64,000 nucleotides of DNA, taken from NCBI RefSeq assembly GCF_026712205.1, contig NZ_JAPPUW010000011.1, forward strand, positions 1-64,000. The letters are read 5' to 3'. Made by a program: the position numbers and the translations under genes. Within the stretch, counting starts at the first letter, position 1. Each line of letters starts with the position of its first letter. The notes beneath the pieces are model-generated. The model did not search any database. It worked only from the letters and a program-made list of their open reading frames with translations, and was not told where the DNA came from. Below, piece by piece: positions 45,401 to 53,868 of the stretch. Source of the stretch: Pelomonas aquatica (GTDB lineage Bacteria; Pseudomonadota; Gammaproteobacteria; Burkholderiales; Burkholderiaceae_C).

Positions 45401-45795
45401 CGCTCGCGACCGCCCTCGACGAGTCGCGCCGCTTCGACCCGCCGGTCACCATCATCCAGCGCTACACGGCGCGCCGGGTCCGCATCGGCGGCGTGACCCT
45501 GCCGCCGGACACGCCGGTGTTCGCCGTCGCCGCCTCGGCCAACCGCGACGGCGGCCCGCATGCGCGGCTGGATGACTTCCTCTGGAACCGCGGGCTCGCC
45601 CCGCCGCATTTCTCGCTGGGCGCCGGCCCCCACCACTGCATAGGCGCGGCGCTTCAGCAGCTCATGCTGCCGCAGTTGCTCGGCGGCATCATGGACAGGG
45701 CACCGGGGATGCGCCTCGTCGACCCGCACGCCGTGCCCGCCTGGATCGACAACATCTACTTCCGCGGCCTGGAGTCGCTGCCCGTGGCGATCTGA
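42445..45795 (+). CDS. Dyp-type peroxidase fused to a cytochrome P450
   Basis: This 1116-residue protein joins two haem enzymes. After an N-terminal region (1-180) comes a Dyp-type peroxidase (about 186-600): VHLADVQGNILRGFHAWKA, the catalytic Asp357 in YFDYRDGITDPRIAG (first Gly of GxxDG replaced by Asp), the proximal His505 in CPLDAHIRRTNAR, Arg527/528 in LLRRGMP, and GLFLCADLERQFEFIQRQW. A linker leads to a P450 (about 700-1116): ExxR at 993-996 (ESRR) and the haem Cys1065 in FSLGAGPHHCIGAAL. The I-helix reads LAGQLAPQ and lacks the usual Asp/Glu-Thr pair. The GTG start has a GGGAGGGA ribosome site. There is no signal peptide. It lies 6 bases before a STAND regulator. The substrate is unknown. 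Confidence 0.88.
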   Translation: MDKFPDWAEGLIAGTSPGQHPHALNLVLKLADPARLPLMLLDVATSQPIIQRALNDLSFLHFARFLPSWDGSALVVVTEFDGPLKPYVMDFVIALGEVFNKLLSYVEEPPPLPVQQYPDEFWTYVEKWNRVPYAPRSGNSTGNVFPPDFDYPVYSAYPTRTVVDIAGPRDPATDGLRPAPDRRAAKVHLADVQGNILRGFHAWKATHLMLQVTDAATARVWLAGLPVQDSRPWGDTKPKHALLNVAFTFEGLQALLPTRSEDLARFPQAFREGPAQRAAGNGDAADSAPALWRFGGSVTRPVHVLLSLYGLKPPASADYAADVARLTAGAAANGLALVHSENAQALEDDRIYFDYRDGITDPRIAGQRLPAGRRLSMQPASSPGEFLLGPGYDSIYGGESLPRHMPPDLARNGCFGALRLIEQDVARFEQVTAGLAAQFGGRPSDAAARLLGRWPDGQPLSQHRSDPGPLPPGIMPRNDFDYAPNWEYPGEPLDHDGRRCPLDAHIRRTNARSHRAPGVRHTRRLLRRGMPAQWKDGEADRKGLMGLFLCADLERQFEFIQRQWVQGGESGLSDPIAGLRSGTAPFRWSPTQSADIPPLVRTRGSLYLFFPGISMLRGLPALDRPGPELPPVATWPEPQGLERVLRVRAQAIRGLPPRISEFAIEWLVRHVLSSGWVAEKLKGRAPTAPPDLGDLTTARAHDLHALSTHFIADPCTRYRCLRARGIDFFWEPSHQAFLALRRAEVERILTDVGDFVQAPSTAGLRGIITLDGEDHDRVRQAFRDSMEAPFAAVSARLNAALQEHWGKLGELPQFDIVRDLGVPVLSEVYWQFFGLPEEDRKTCSDHAALAMRQFCQPVPRRGAAQLAAGNALARLWGHLAVQLALAMLWDLAPLGGSPYAGTLLGGIAARTRLPIPGLAARSGPQRTLDFKTAATSLLQFVLAGQLAPQLLFSSATYNFLAHEAAPGLSVWAHLAALQPAAARAAPLATALDESRRFDPPVTIIQRYTARRVRIGGVTLPPDTPVFAVAASANRDGGPHARLDDFLWNRGLAPPHFSLGAGPHHCIGAALQQLMLPQLLGGIMDRAPGMRLVDPHAVPAWIDNIYFRGLESLPVAI

Positions 45796-45801
45796 GCGCC
45801 C

Positions 45802-48354
45802 ATGAACGCGAACGCCCACGACGCCCCGGCCGCGCTGAAGTACGAGCACTTCGAGATCCACCCGCGCCTGCGCCAAGTATGGGTGCGCGGCAGTGCCGTG
45901 GCGCTGGGCGGGCGCGCCTTCGACCTGCTGCTGCTGCTCGCCCGCCGGCACGAGCGCGTCGTCACCAAGGACGAGATCTTCCAGCAGGTCTGGCCCGGGC
46001 TGGTGGTGGAGGACAACAACCTCAGCGTGCAGATCTCGGCGCTGCGCAAGGCGCTCGGCGCCGACGTCATCAAGACGGTCAGCGGGCGCGGCTACCAGTT
46101 CACCGCGCCGCTGCCGGACGCGGCGGCCGCCGATGCCGGCGAAGCCCCGCCCGGCAACCTGCCGGTGCGCCCGCCCGCGCTGTACGGCCGCGAGGCCGAG
46201 CTCGCGCAGCTGCTGGCCGAGTTCGCGCAGGCCGACTGTGTCACCGTCTGCGGCCTGGCCGGCATCGGCAAGACGACGCTGGCCCAGGTCGCCGCGCGCC
46301 GGCTCTATGGCCGCAAGCGCCATGCCCAGGGCGCCTGGTGCATCGACCTGACCCAGGTGCGCGAGCCCGGGCAGCTCGGCCTGGCCATCTGCCACACCAT
46401 CGGCCTGGAGCCGGGCGACGAGCGCGAGGCCCTGGCCGCCTGCCTGGCCCAGCTGCAGCACCGCGAGCTGCTGCTGGTGCTGGACAACTGCGAGCATGTC
46501 GTCGATGCGGCGGCCGCCTTCGTCGACGCGCTGCTGGCCCGCGCCGAGCGCGTGCAGGTGCTGGCCACCAGCCAGGAGCCGCTGCACGTGCGCGGCGAGC
46601 ATCTGCTGCGCCTGGCCCCGCTGGCCGTGCCGGACTCGGTGGACTGCCCCGACGTCCAGAGCTACGGCGCCGTGCGCATGCTGCTGGAGCGGGTGCGCGC
46701 GGCCATGGGCGGGCACTTCGAGCCCGACGCCGCCGACATCGTCCACCTGGTCGAGATCTGCCGCCAGCTCGACGGCATTCCGCTCGCGCTGGAGTTCGCG
46801 GCCAGCCGCATCCCGCTGCTCGGCCCGGCCGGCGTGCGCAGCCGCCTGCACGACCGCCTGCGCCTGCTCACGGGCGGGCAGCGCAGCGCGCCGCCCCGGC
46901 ACCGCAGCCTGCAGGCCGCGCTCGAATGGAGCCACCAACTGCTCAGCCGGCGCACGCGGCACGTGCTGCACCGGCTGGCGGTCTTCCCCAGCGGCTTCAG
47001 CCTGGAGGGCGCGGCCCTGCTGCTGACGGCCGAGTCGGACTCGGACCTCGTCGAGCACCTGAACCTGCTGGTGGACCGTTCCCTCGTGACCCTGCAGGCC
47101 GAGGGGCGGCGCCGCTACCGGATGCTGGAGACCACGCGCGCCTTCGCGCTGGACTGCCTGGGCCAGGAGCAGGACGGCATCGACTGGCACAGCCGCCTGG
47201 CGCGGGCGATGGCCGCGCTGTGCCTGCTGGGCGCCCGCGAGCGGGACACGGTCTGGCTGCACCAGGAGATGCCCAATATGCGCGCCGCGCTGGCCTGGAG
47301 CCTGGCCCACCCCGGCCACGGCGAGGTCGCGGCCACGATCGCCACCTACACCTCGGTCGTGCTGGGCGCGACCGGCGCCATCGGCGAGGCCATCGACAAC
47401 CTGCTGCGGGTGCAGCACCTGATCTCCGACGAGCTGCCCGAAGCGCTGCGCGCCCGCTACTGGCACTGGCTGGGCCGGCTCGGCGTCGAGGGCCGCCTGC
47501 CGGGCTCGCTGTGCATCGACTACCTGCAGAAGGCCGACGCGATGTTCCAGGACCAGGGCGAGCCCCTGCACCGCCACGGCTGCCAGCGCCACCTGGCCGA
47601 GGCCCAGCTGCTGGCCGGGCGGCTGGACCTGGCCGAAGCCCATCTGCAGACCGCGCGCGCGCTCGAAGGGCCCCGGCCGCGCGCCTCCGACCGCGTGCGC
47701 CGGCTGCGCGTGGAGGTGCTGCTCGCCGCGGCCCGGGGCGACCACCGCATGGCGCTGCTGCACGCGCAGACGGCCCTGCCGCTGGCCGAGGCCCACGAGT
47801 TCGAGCACTACCGCATGCTGCTGATCGCCGACATGGCCTGGAGCCATCTGCAGGTCGGGCATGCCAACGCGGCCGTGGCCAGCTGCCAGGACCTGCTGGT
47901 GCACCTGCAGGGCGCCAACCTCAGGTTCGGCCTGGCCCGGGCGCGCGCGATGACGGGGCTGACGGCGGCCCTGGTCGCCGCCGGCCGCGTCGACGAGGCG
48001 GCCGGCGCCGTCATCCGCACCGCGCAGGCGCTGCGGCAGGAAAACCTGCTGCGCTCGCGCTGCGACATCTTTGCCTGGGTCGCCGCCGCCGCGGGCGCGC
48101 TGCCGGCCGCCGCGCAGTTCCTCGGGGCCGGCGACGAGTTCGCGGCCAGCAGCGGCATGGAGCGCGACCCCATCTCCTGCATGGCCCGCGAGCGCGCGCT
48201 GGCGCTGATCGAGCCCCGGCTCGCGGCCGACGACCTGCAGCACTGGCGCCACCAGGGCGCCATCGCCGACGAGGCCGAGCTGATGGCCCTCGTCCGCGCC
48301 CAGTTCGCGCCGGCGCCCGCCGCGCTCCACGACGCCCCGGAGACCGCCCCATGA
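45802..48354 (+). CDS. STAND-type regulator: winged helix, NTPase and TPR-like repeats
   Basis: The N-terminus (residues 1-105) is an OmpR/PhoB-type winged helix (FDLLLLLARRHERVVTKDEI, EDNNLSVQISALRKALG, KTVSGRGYQFTAP), as in CadC and SARP regulators. An NB-ARC-like ATPase follows with Walker A VCGLAGIGKTTLAQV and Walker B LLLVLDNCEHV. The C-terminal half is a set of helical TPR-like repeats that would bind a ligand or partner. Length 850 aa. It begins 6 bases after the peroxidase-P450 gene, so both are made from one mRNA and it probably senses a related signal. Confidence 0.85.
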   Translation: MNANAHDAPAALKYEHFEIHPRLRQVWVRGSAVALGGRAFDLLLLLARRHERVVTKDEIFQQVWPGLVVEDNNLSVQISALRKALGADVIKTVSGRGYQFTAPLPDAAAADAGEAPPGNLPVRPPALYGREAELAQLLAEFAQADCVTVCGLAGIGKTTLAQVAARRLYGRKRHAQGAWCIDLTQVREPGQLGLAICHTIGLEPGDEREALAACLAQLQHRELLLVLDNCEHVVDAAAAFVDALLARAERVQVLATSQEPLHVRGEHLLRLAPLAVPDSVDCPDVQSYGAVRMLLERVRAAMGGHFEPDAADIVHLVEICRQLDGIPLALEFAASRIPLLGPAGVRSRLHDRLRLLTGGQRSAPPRHRSLQAALEWSHQLLSRRTRHVLHRLAVFPSGFSLEGAALLLTAESDSDLVEHLNLLVDRSLVTLQAEGRRRYRMLETTRAFALDCLGQEQDGIDWHSRLARAMAALCLLGARERDTVWLHQEMPNMRAALAWSLAHPGHGEVAATIATYTSVVLGATGAIGEAIDNLLRVQHLISDELPEALRARYWHWLGRLGVEGRLPGSLCIDYLQKADAMFQDQGEPLHRHGCQRHLAEAQLLAGRLDLAEAHLQTARALEGPRPRASDRVRRLRVEVLLAAARGDHRMALLHAQTALPLAEAHEFEHYRMLLIADMAWSHLQVGHANAAVASCQDLLVHLQGANLRFGLARARAMTGLTAALVAAGRVDEAAGAVIRTAQALRQENLLRSRCDIFAWVAAAAGALPAAAQFLGAGDEFAASSGMERDPISCMARERALALIEPRLAADDLQHWRHQGAIADEAELMALVRAQFAPAPAALHDAPETAP

Positions 48355-48488
48355 AGCCCCGACAGCAGCGCCTGGCCCGGATTAGCAATTTTTAGGAAGG
48401 CGCCCCCGCAGCTTTAGTACGGATTCAGGACGCCCGCCGCGGACATGGCAAGACTCCGGAGCCTGGCCCCAGCCGCAAAGGAGTTGCC

Positions 48489-49157
48489 ATGAGTGCCCTG
48501 GCCACCGCGCCCGCCCTGCCCCGCTTCGACGCGCCGAGCTTCGACGGCAGCGCCGTCCCCGCCGTGCGGCGCACCAGCGCCTGGACCATGCTGGAGCTGC
48601 TGCCCCAGGCCGTGCTCGTCGTGGCCCGCGACCGCATGGTGCTGGTGCGCAACCAGCGCGCCCAGCGCCTGCTCCAGGATCAATGCCTGCAGATCGCCGA
48701 CGGCCGGCTGGCGTCCCTGGGCCAGCTGGGCACGCTGCAGATCGCGCAGATGCTGCGCAATGCCGACGCCAGCGGCGGCTGCGACTGCGGCATCTGGTTC
48801 GAGAAGAACCTGTCCACCGGCTGGCTGCGCGCGCTGGCGACGCCCTGCCCGGAGTTCGCCGACGGGCTGCACGGCCCGCAGGGCACGGTGCTGCTGGTCC
48901 TGCAGATCGACCAGCCGGCGCTGACCCAGTGCGCCCGCATCGACGTGCTGGCGCAGACCTGCCGCCTCAGCCCCACGGAGCGCCATGTGCTGATGCTGCT
49001 GGCCGACGGCATGACGGTCGAGCTCGCGGCCCGGCACCTGTGCCTGCAGCTGTCCACGCTGCGCAGCCATGTGCGCAACCTGCTGGGCAAGACCCAGGCG
49101 CCGTCGCTGATGCAGCTGCTGCGCTGGACCGGCAGCGCACGGACGCTGCTGAACTGA
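48489..49157 (+). CDS. LuxR-family helix-turn-helix regulator with a PAS-like N-terminus
   Basis: The 222-residue protein ends in a LuxR-type helix-turn-helix (CRLSPTERHVLMLLADGM, ELAARHLCLQLSTLRSHVRNLL). The first 130 residues include LELLPQAVLVVARDRMVLVRN, which resembles a PAS sensor domain. A strong AAAGGAG ribosome site precedes the ATG. It lies 134 bases after the STAND regulator and may belong to the same control circuit; the gap contains no obvious terminator. Confidence 0.8.
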   Translation: MSALATAPALPRFDAPSFDGSAVPAVRRTSAWTMLELLPQAVLVVARDRMVLVRNQRAQRLLQDQCLQIADGRLASLGQLGTLQIAQMLRNADASGGCDCGIWFEKNLSTGWLRALATPCPEFADGLHGPQGTVLLVLQIDQPALTQCARIDVLAQTCRLSPTERHVLMLLADGMTVELAARHLCLQLSTLRSHVRNLLGKTQAPSLMQLLRWTGSARTLLN

Positions 49158-49172
49158 CCCGGGGCCGCGCCG

Positions 49173-51902
49173 TCAGCCCGGCGGCGGCCGGCCTTGCTCC
49201 AGCGCCGACCTGACGCGCGCCAGCCACAGGCCGCCGGCCTGCGCGGGCTGGCTTTCGCGCCAGCGCAGCGCCGCCGCCAGCGCCTGCCTGGCGGCCTCGC
49301 GCTCGCCGCGGGCCCGAAGGCTGCGGCCCAGGGCTTCGTCCAGCAGCGCGGCGGCCTCGCCGGTGCCGGCGGGCAACGCGGCGCGCTCGGACTTCAGCGC
49401 CCTCTCGTCCACCGCCTGCGGCGCAGCCAGGCTCAGGGCCAGCCAGGCGTCGGCGCGCAGCAGCCAGTCGGTGTGCGGCGCGCCGCGCAGCAGCGCCTGC
49501 AATGCGTCGCGCGCGGCGGCCGTCTCGCCGCGTGCGGCCCGCCATTCGGCGCGGCGGAGTTCGGCATAGCCCGGCGCCGGCGGGCGCGGCAGGCCTTCGG
49601 CCTGGGTCAGCAGCGCATCGGCCGCGGGGAGGTCCCCCGCCGCCAGCGCACGTTGCGCGCAGCGTTGCCACCAGTTCAGGCGCAGCGAATCCTCGGCCGG
49701 CGTCACGCCGGGCCGGCAATCCGGCTCGTCGGGCGGCCAGCGGCCCAGAACGCCCTGCACCATCAGCTCGCCCAGCCGCAGGCGCTGCTGCTGGCGCTGG
49801 CCGCCGCTGCTGCCCCGGCTGACGCTCCGGCCCACCAGCTCGCGGGCCTCGGCCAGCAGGCGCACGGCGCGGCCCTGGTCGCGTCCCAGCACCAGCAGCC
49901 GCGCCAGCAGCGCGCGGTCGCGCACCTGCCAGGGGTGGCCCTGCGGCCATACGCGGTCCTGGATCGCCAGCGCGTCCTGCTGCCAGGCCAGGGCCTCGTC
50001 CAGCCGGCCCGCGGCCAGCGCGGCGCTGCTGGCCTGGCCCATCAGCTCGGCGGTGTGCCAGTTGTCGCGCCCCAGCCAGCGCAGGTTGAAGGCGACGCCC
50101 TCGCGGGCCGCCGCGAGGGCGTCGTCGGGGCGGCCATCGGCGCGGTACATCTCGGCCAGCAGCGCCAGCGCGTCGTTGGCGAGGCTTTTCGTCTCGGGGT
50201 GCTCGCGCAGCAGCGCGGCGGCGTGCTCGGTGCGCGCCAGGTCTTCGGCCCCCACGCGCCCCCGCGCCCGCCAGCCGTAATAACCCACCAGGGCCTCGCT
50301 GCCGCCCAGCCATTCGGCGTCGTCGAGGCCCGCATCGCGGAAGTCGCGCCAGGCCTGGTGAACCATGTCGTAGGCACAGCGGAAGTCGTCGCGCGCCTCG
50401 CATTGCAGCTGTGCCAGCACGAGCAGCGGCTTGGCCGCCTCGACGCCGTGCTCGCCATGGCTGCGCCGGGCCTGCGCGCGCTGGGTCTGCAGCAGCTGGA
50501 TGGCGGCGGCGCCTTCGCCGAGGCCGTCGAGCATCGGGGCGAGGTCGCGCATCAGCTGATAGCGGGCCTCGGGCGCGTCCTGCAGCGCGGCGGGCAGCTC
50601 CCTGGCCGCCTGGCGCAGCACGTCCTCGACGCGCGCATCGCGGTGCGCGACGTCGGACATTTCGGACTCGTCGTGCACCAGCAGGCGGCGGAAGAAGTCG
50701 TACTGGGCCTCTGCCCGGCGCGCCGAGCGGGCCTGCGCCTGCGCGCTGTGCAGGGCCCAGGCCGCGGCGCCGACCAGGGTCAGCGCCGCCAGCGCGCCGG
50801 CGGCGACCGCGACGTGGTGGCGCCTGAGCCAGCGGCCCGCCACATAGGCCAGCCGCGCGGGGCGGGCCTGCACGGGTTCGCCCCGCAAATGGCGGCGCAG
50901 ATCGTCGGCGAGCGCCTGCGCGCTGGCGTAGCGGGCCTCGGGCTCCAGCGCGGCCGCGCGCAGCAGGATGGCGTCGAGGTCGCCGCGCAGCCCGCGGCCT
51001 GCGTCGCCCGCGGCATTCGACGGCCGGGCGATGCGGCCCTGCAGGATGGCCGCCATCAGGCTGGCGCTGTCGCCGCGCCGGGCCGCGAAGGGGCTGGCGC
51101 CGGCCAGCATCACGAAGCCCAGCAGGCCCAGGCCGTAGACGTCGCAGGCCACGCCGACACGTTCGCCGCGCAGCTGCTCGGGCGCGGCGAACTCCAGCGT
51201 CAGCGGCGACGCGCCCAGCCGCGTCAGGTCGACGCTGCCGTCCAGCAGCCGCGCGATGCCGAAGTCCAGCAGCCGGGGCTGGCCCGCCGCGTCCAGCATC
51301 ACATTGCCGGGCTTGATGTCGCGGTGCACGACGAGGCGGGCGTGCGCGTGCTGCACGGCCTCGGCGAGCCGCGCCAGCACCTCGACGCGCTCGTGCAGCG
51401 TCAGCCGGGCCGCTGCCGCCGGCAGCAGCTCGCCGGCCACGAACTCCATCGCGATCCAGGCCTGGCCGTCGCTGACGCCGGCGTCGTAGAGCCGCGCGAT
51501 GCAGGGGTGGGTCAGCGCGGCCATCACGTCGCGCTCGCGCTCGAAGCGCCGTGCCTGCCCGGCCGACGCGCGGGCCAGCTTCAGCGCGACCTGGCGTTCG
51601 TAGTCGCCCGCCGCGCGCTCGGCCAGCCAGACCTCGGCCATGCCGCCCCGCCCCAGCGGCCGCAGCAGCCGCCAGGGGCCGACGAGGGCGCCCTCGGTCG
51701 CGGCGGCGGCATCGCCCGCCGACAGCTGGGCCGGGGTGTCCAGGAAGCCGGCCTCGTCGGCCTGCCTCAGCCCCTCCCAGAGGCGGCGCAGCCGCGCGGC
51801 CAGCTCGGGATGCTCCCGCGCCAGCGCCCGCAGCCAGCCGTCCCTGGCGGCGGTAGGTTGATCGAGCAGCCGGTCGAGCTGGGCGCCGAGATCCTGCGTC
51901 AC
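49173..51902 (-). CDS. Membrane serine/threonine protein kinase with TPR-like region
   Basis: The N-terminal 70 residues are helical, followed by a kinase domain (about 80-350) with [21 protein letters not shown], the catalytic [11 protein letters not shown] (Asp195), DFGIARLL and the activation/APE segment FAAPEQL. A single membrane helix follows (about 362-383), then a 500-residue tetratricopeptide-like region outside the membrane. Length 909 aa. The GTG start shares GTGA with the hslU stop, so it may be translated by coupling. The large C-terminal part is Ala/Arg-rich and of unknown function. Confidence 0.87.
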   Translation of the reverse strand: MTQDLGAQLDRLLDQPTAARDGWLRALAREHPELAARLRRLWEGLRQADEAGFLDTPAQLSAGDAAAATEGALVGPWRLLRPLGRGGMAEVWLAERAAGDYERQVALKLARASAGQARRFERERDVMAALTHPCIARLYDAGVSDGQAWIAMEFVAGELLPAAAARLTLHERVEVLARLAEAVQHAHARLVVHRDIKPGNVMLDAAGQPRLLDFGIARLLDGSVDLTRLGASPLTLEFAAPEQLRGERVGVACDVYGLGLLGFVMLAGASPFAARRGDSASLMAAILQGRIARPSNAAGDAGRGLRGDLDAILLRAAALEPEARYASAQALADDLRRHLRGEPVQARPARLAYVAGRWLRRHHVAVAAGALAALTLVGAAAWALHSAQAQARSARRAEAQYDFFRRLLVHDESEMSDVAHRDARVEDVLRQAARELPAALQDAPEARYQLMRDLAPMLDGLGEGAAAIQLLQTQRAQARRSHGEHGVEAAKPLLVLAQLQCEARDDFRCAYDMVHQAWRDFRDAGLDDAEWLGGSEALVGYYGWRARGRVGAEDLARTEHAAALLREHPETKSLANDALALLAEMYRADGRPDDALAAAREGVAFNLRWLGRDNWHTAELMGQASSAALAAGRLDEALAWQQDALAIQDRVWPQGHPWQVRDRALLARLLVLGRDQGRAVRLLAEARELVGRSVSRGSSGGQRQQQRLRLGELMVQGVLGRWPPDEPDCRPGVTPAEDSLRLNWWQRCAQRALAAGDLPAADALLTQAEGLPRPPAPGYAELRRAEWRAARGETAAARDALQALLRGAPHTDWLLRADAWLALSLAAPQAVDERALKSERAALPAGTGEAAALLDEALGRSLRARGEREAARQALAAALRWRESQPAQAGGLWLARVRSALEQGRPPPG

Positions 51903-53212
51903 AGGATGAAGCGCGACAGATCCTCGTTGGCGGCCAGCGCGCCGAGCTTGGCATCGACGGCGGCCGCGTCCAGCACCACGGCCTGGCCGGCATGGCGCGG
52001 CGCGTCGAAGCTGATCTCGTCGAGCAGCCTCTCCATCACCGTCGCGAGGCGCCGCGCGCCGATGTTCTCGGTGCGTTCGTTGACCTCGTAGGCGATCTGC
52101 GCGATGCGCCGCACGGCGTCGGGCTGCAGTTCCAGCATGACGCCCTCGGTGGCCAGCAGGGCCTGGTATTGCTTCACGAGGCTGGCATGGGTGCTGGTCA
52201 GGATGGCCTCGAAATCGGCCACCGACAGCGAGTCCAGCTCGACGCGGATCGGCAGCCGGCCCTGCAGCTCGGGGATCAGGTCGCTGGGCTTGCTGAGGTG
52301 GAAGGCGCCGCTGGCGATGAAGAGGATGTGGTCGGTCCGCACGAGGCCGTACTTGGTGGACACGGTCGTGCCCTCCACCAGCGGCAGCAGGTCGCGCTGC
52401 ACGCCCTGGCGCGACACCTCCGCGCCGCCCTGCTCCTGGCGCGACGCGACCTTGTCGATCTCGTCGATGAAGACGATGCCCATCTCCTGCGCATTGGCCA
52501 GGGCCGCGGCGCGCATCTCTTCCTCGTTGACGAGCCTGGCGGCTTCCTCGTCCACCAGCAGCCGCAGGGCCTCGGCGATCTTCAGCTTGCGGGGCTTCTT
52601 CTGGCCGGCGCCGATCTGGCCGAACAGGCCCTTGAGCTGCTCGGCCATGTCTTCCATGCCAGGCTGGTTGCCGAAGGGCGTCAGCACCTCCAGGCTGGGC
52701 TTGGGCGCGGCGAGGTCGAGCTCGATGTCCTTGTCGTCGAGCTGGCCCTCGCGCAGCTTCTTGCGGAAGTTCTGGCGCGTCGCGTTGTCCGGCTCGGAGC
52801 CCGGCAGCAGCGCGTCCAGGATGCGCTCCTCGGCGGCGTCCTCGGCGCGCGTCTGGCAGCGGCGCAGCGCGGCCTCGCGCTCCTGCTTGACGGCGACCTC
52901 GACGAGGTCGCGCACGATGGAGTCGACGTCCTTGCCGACATAGCCGACCTCGGTGAACTTGGTCGCCTCGACCTTGACGAAGGGCGCGCCGGCCAGCCGC
53001 GCCAGGCGGCGCGCGATCTCGGTCTTGCCGACGCCGGTGGGCCCGATCATCAGGATGTTCTTGGGCGTGATCTCGGCGCGCAGCTTCTCGTCGACCTGCT
53101 GGCGGCGCCAGCGGTTGCGCATCGCGATGGCCACGGCGCGCTTGGCGGCCTGCTGGCCGACGATGTGGCGGTCCAGTTCGGAGACGATCTCCTGCGGGGT
53201 CATCGAACTCAT
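51899..53212 (-). CDS. hslU: ATP-dependent protease ATPase subunit HslU (ClpY)
   Basis: HslU is the AAA+ unfoldase that feeds substrates into HslV. It opens [20 protein letters not shown], has Walker [16 protein letters not shown] (about residues 60-74), the pore motif GYVGKDV, the large I-domain insertion, Walker [12 protein letters not shown], and ends in LSRFIL, the C-terminal peptide that docks into HslV. Length 437 aa is normal. It overlaps hslV by 4 bases (ATGA). Confidence 0.97.
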   Translation of the reverse strand: MSSMTPQEIVSELDRHIVGQQAAKRAVAIAMRNRWRRQQVDEKLRAEITPKNILMIGPTGVGKTEIARRLARLAGAPFVKVEATKFTEVGYVGKDVDSIVRDLVEVAVKQEREAALRRCQTRAEDAAEERILDALLPGSEPDNATRQNFRKKLREGQLDDKDIELDLAAPKPSLEVLTPFGNQPGMEDMAEQLKGLFGQIGAGQKKPRKLKIAEALRLLVDEEAARLVNEEEMRAAALANAQEMGIVFIDEIDKVASRQEQGGAEVSRQGVQRDLLPLVEGTTVSTKYGLVRTDHILFIASGAFHLSKPSDLIPELQGRLPIRVELDSLSVADFEAILTSTHASLVKQYQALLATEGVMLELQPDAVRRIAQIAYEVNERTENIGARRLATVMERLLDEISFDAPRHAGQAVVLDAAAVDAKLGALAANEDLSRFIL

Positions 53213-53775
53213 TCGAGCACCTCGAGGGTGTGGTTCTGGTTGGTGTAGATGCAGATCTCGCCGGCGATCTCCAGCGAGCGCTTGACGATGTCGGCCGCAC
53301 TCAGCTCGCTGTGGTTGAGCAGCGCCTTGGCGGCGGCCTGCGCGAAGGGGCCACCGGAGCCGATGGCGACGATGCCCTGCTCGGGCTCCAGCACGTCGCC
53401 GTTGCCGGTGATGATGAGGGAGGCCGAGCGGTCGGCCACGGCCAGCATGGCCTCCAGGCGGCGCAGCACGCGGTCGGTGCGCCAGTCGCGCGTCAGCTCG
53501 ACGGCGGCGCGCACCAGATGGCCCTGGTGCTTCTCCAGCTTGGCCTCGAAGCGCTCGAACAGCGTGAAGGCATCGGCCGTCGCGCCGGCGAAGCCCGCCA
53601 GCACCTGCTCGCGGTAGAGCTTGCGCACCTTGCGCGCGCTGGCCTTGACGATGGTGTTGCCCAGCGTGACCTGGCCGTCGCCGCCGATGGCGACCTGCCA
53701 GCCGGCGGGCGTCTGCCGGCGCACCGAGACGATGGTGGTGCCGTGGTAGACGGCGGAAGAGGAATCAGAGGACAT
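53209..53775 (-). CDS. hslV: ATP-dependent protease proteolytic subunit HslV (ClpQ)
   Basis: HslV is the proteasome-like threonine peptidase of the HslVU complex. The catalytic Thr is in [10 protein letters not shown] and becomes the N-terminus after removal of about 12 residues, a propeptide longer than in many relatives. [21 protein letters not shown] and [14 protein letters not shown] are conserved family blocks. I chose ATG 53775 (188 aa); the frame is open to 53811. It heads the hslVU operon. Confidence 0.96.
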   Translation of the reverse strand: MSSDSSSAVYHGTTIVSVRRQTPAGWQVAIGGDGQVTLGNTIVKASARKVRKLYREQVLAGFAGATADAFTLFERFEAKLEKHQGHLVRAAVELTRDWRTDRVLRRLEAMLAVADRSASLIITGNGDVLEPEQGIVAIGSGGPFAQAAAKALLNHSELSAADIVKRSLEIAGEICIYTNQNHTLEVLE

Positions 53776-53815
53776 GGCCGTTCCAGTTGTGGTCCGGCCC
53801 GAGTTTCGCAAGGCC

Positions 53816-53868
53816 AGGGTCTGTTAGCGCTACGGAAGCGGGCCGCTGCCGTAGCGCTAACAGACCCT
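53816..53868. repeat. Perfect 20-bp inverted repeat between hslV and the STAS gene
   Basis: Arms 53816-53835 and 53849-53868 are perfectly complementary over 20 bases with a 13-base loop. The right arm overlaps the stop codon of the minus-strand STAS gene, and the left end lies 41 bases upstream of the hslV ATG. There is no T-run, so it is not a standard terminator. It may be a mobile palindrome or an mRNA-stabilising hairpin. Confidence 0.85.

Noticed and set aside
42208-48330. A 2040-codon open frame on the minus strand across the peroxidase-P450 and STAND genes
   Set aside because: It is the antisense shadow of GC-rich genes: Gln/Arg/Ala/Gly-rich, with no recognisable domain, opposite two genes with clear motifs.
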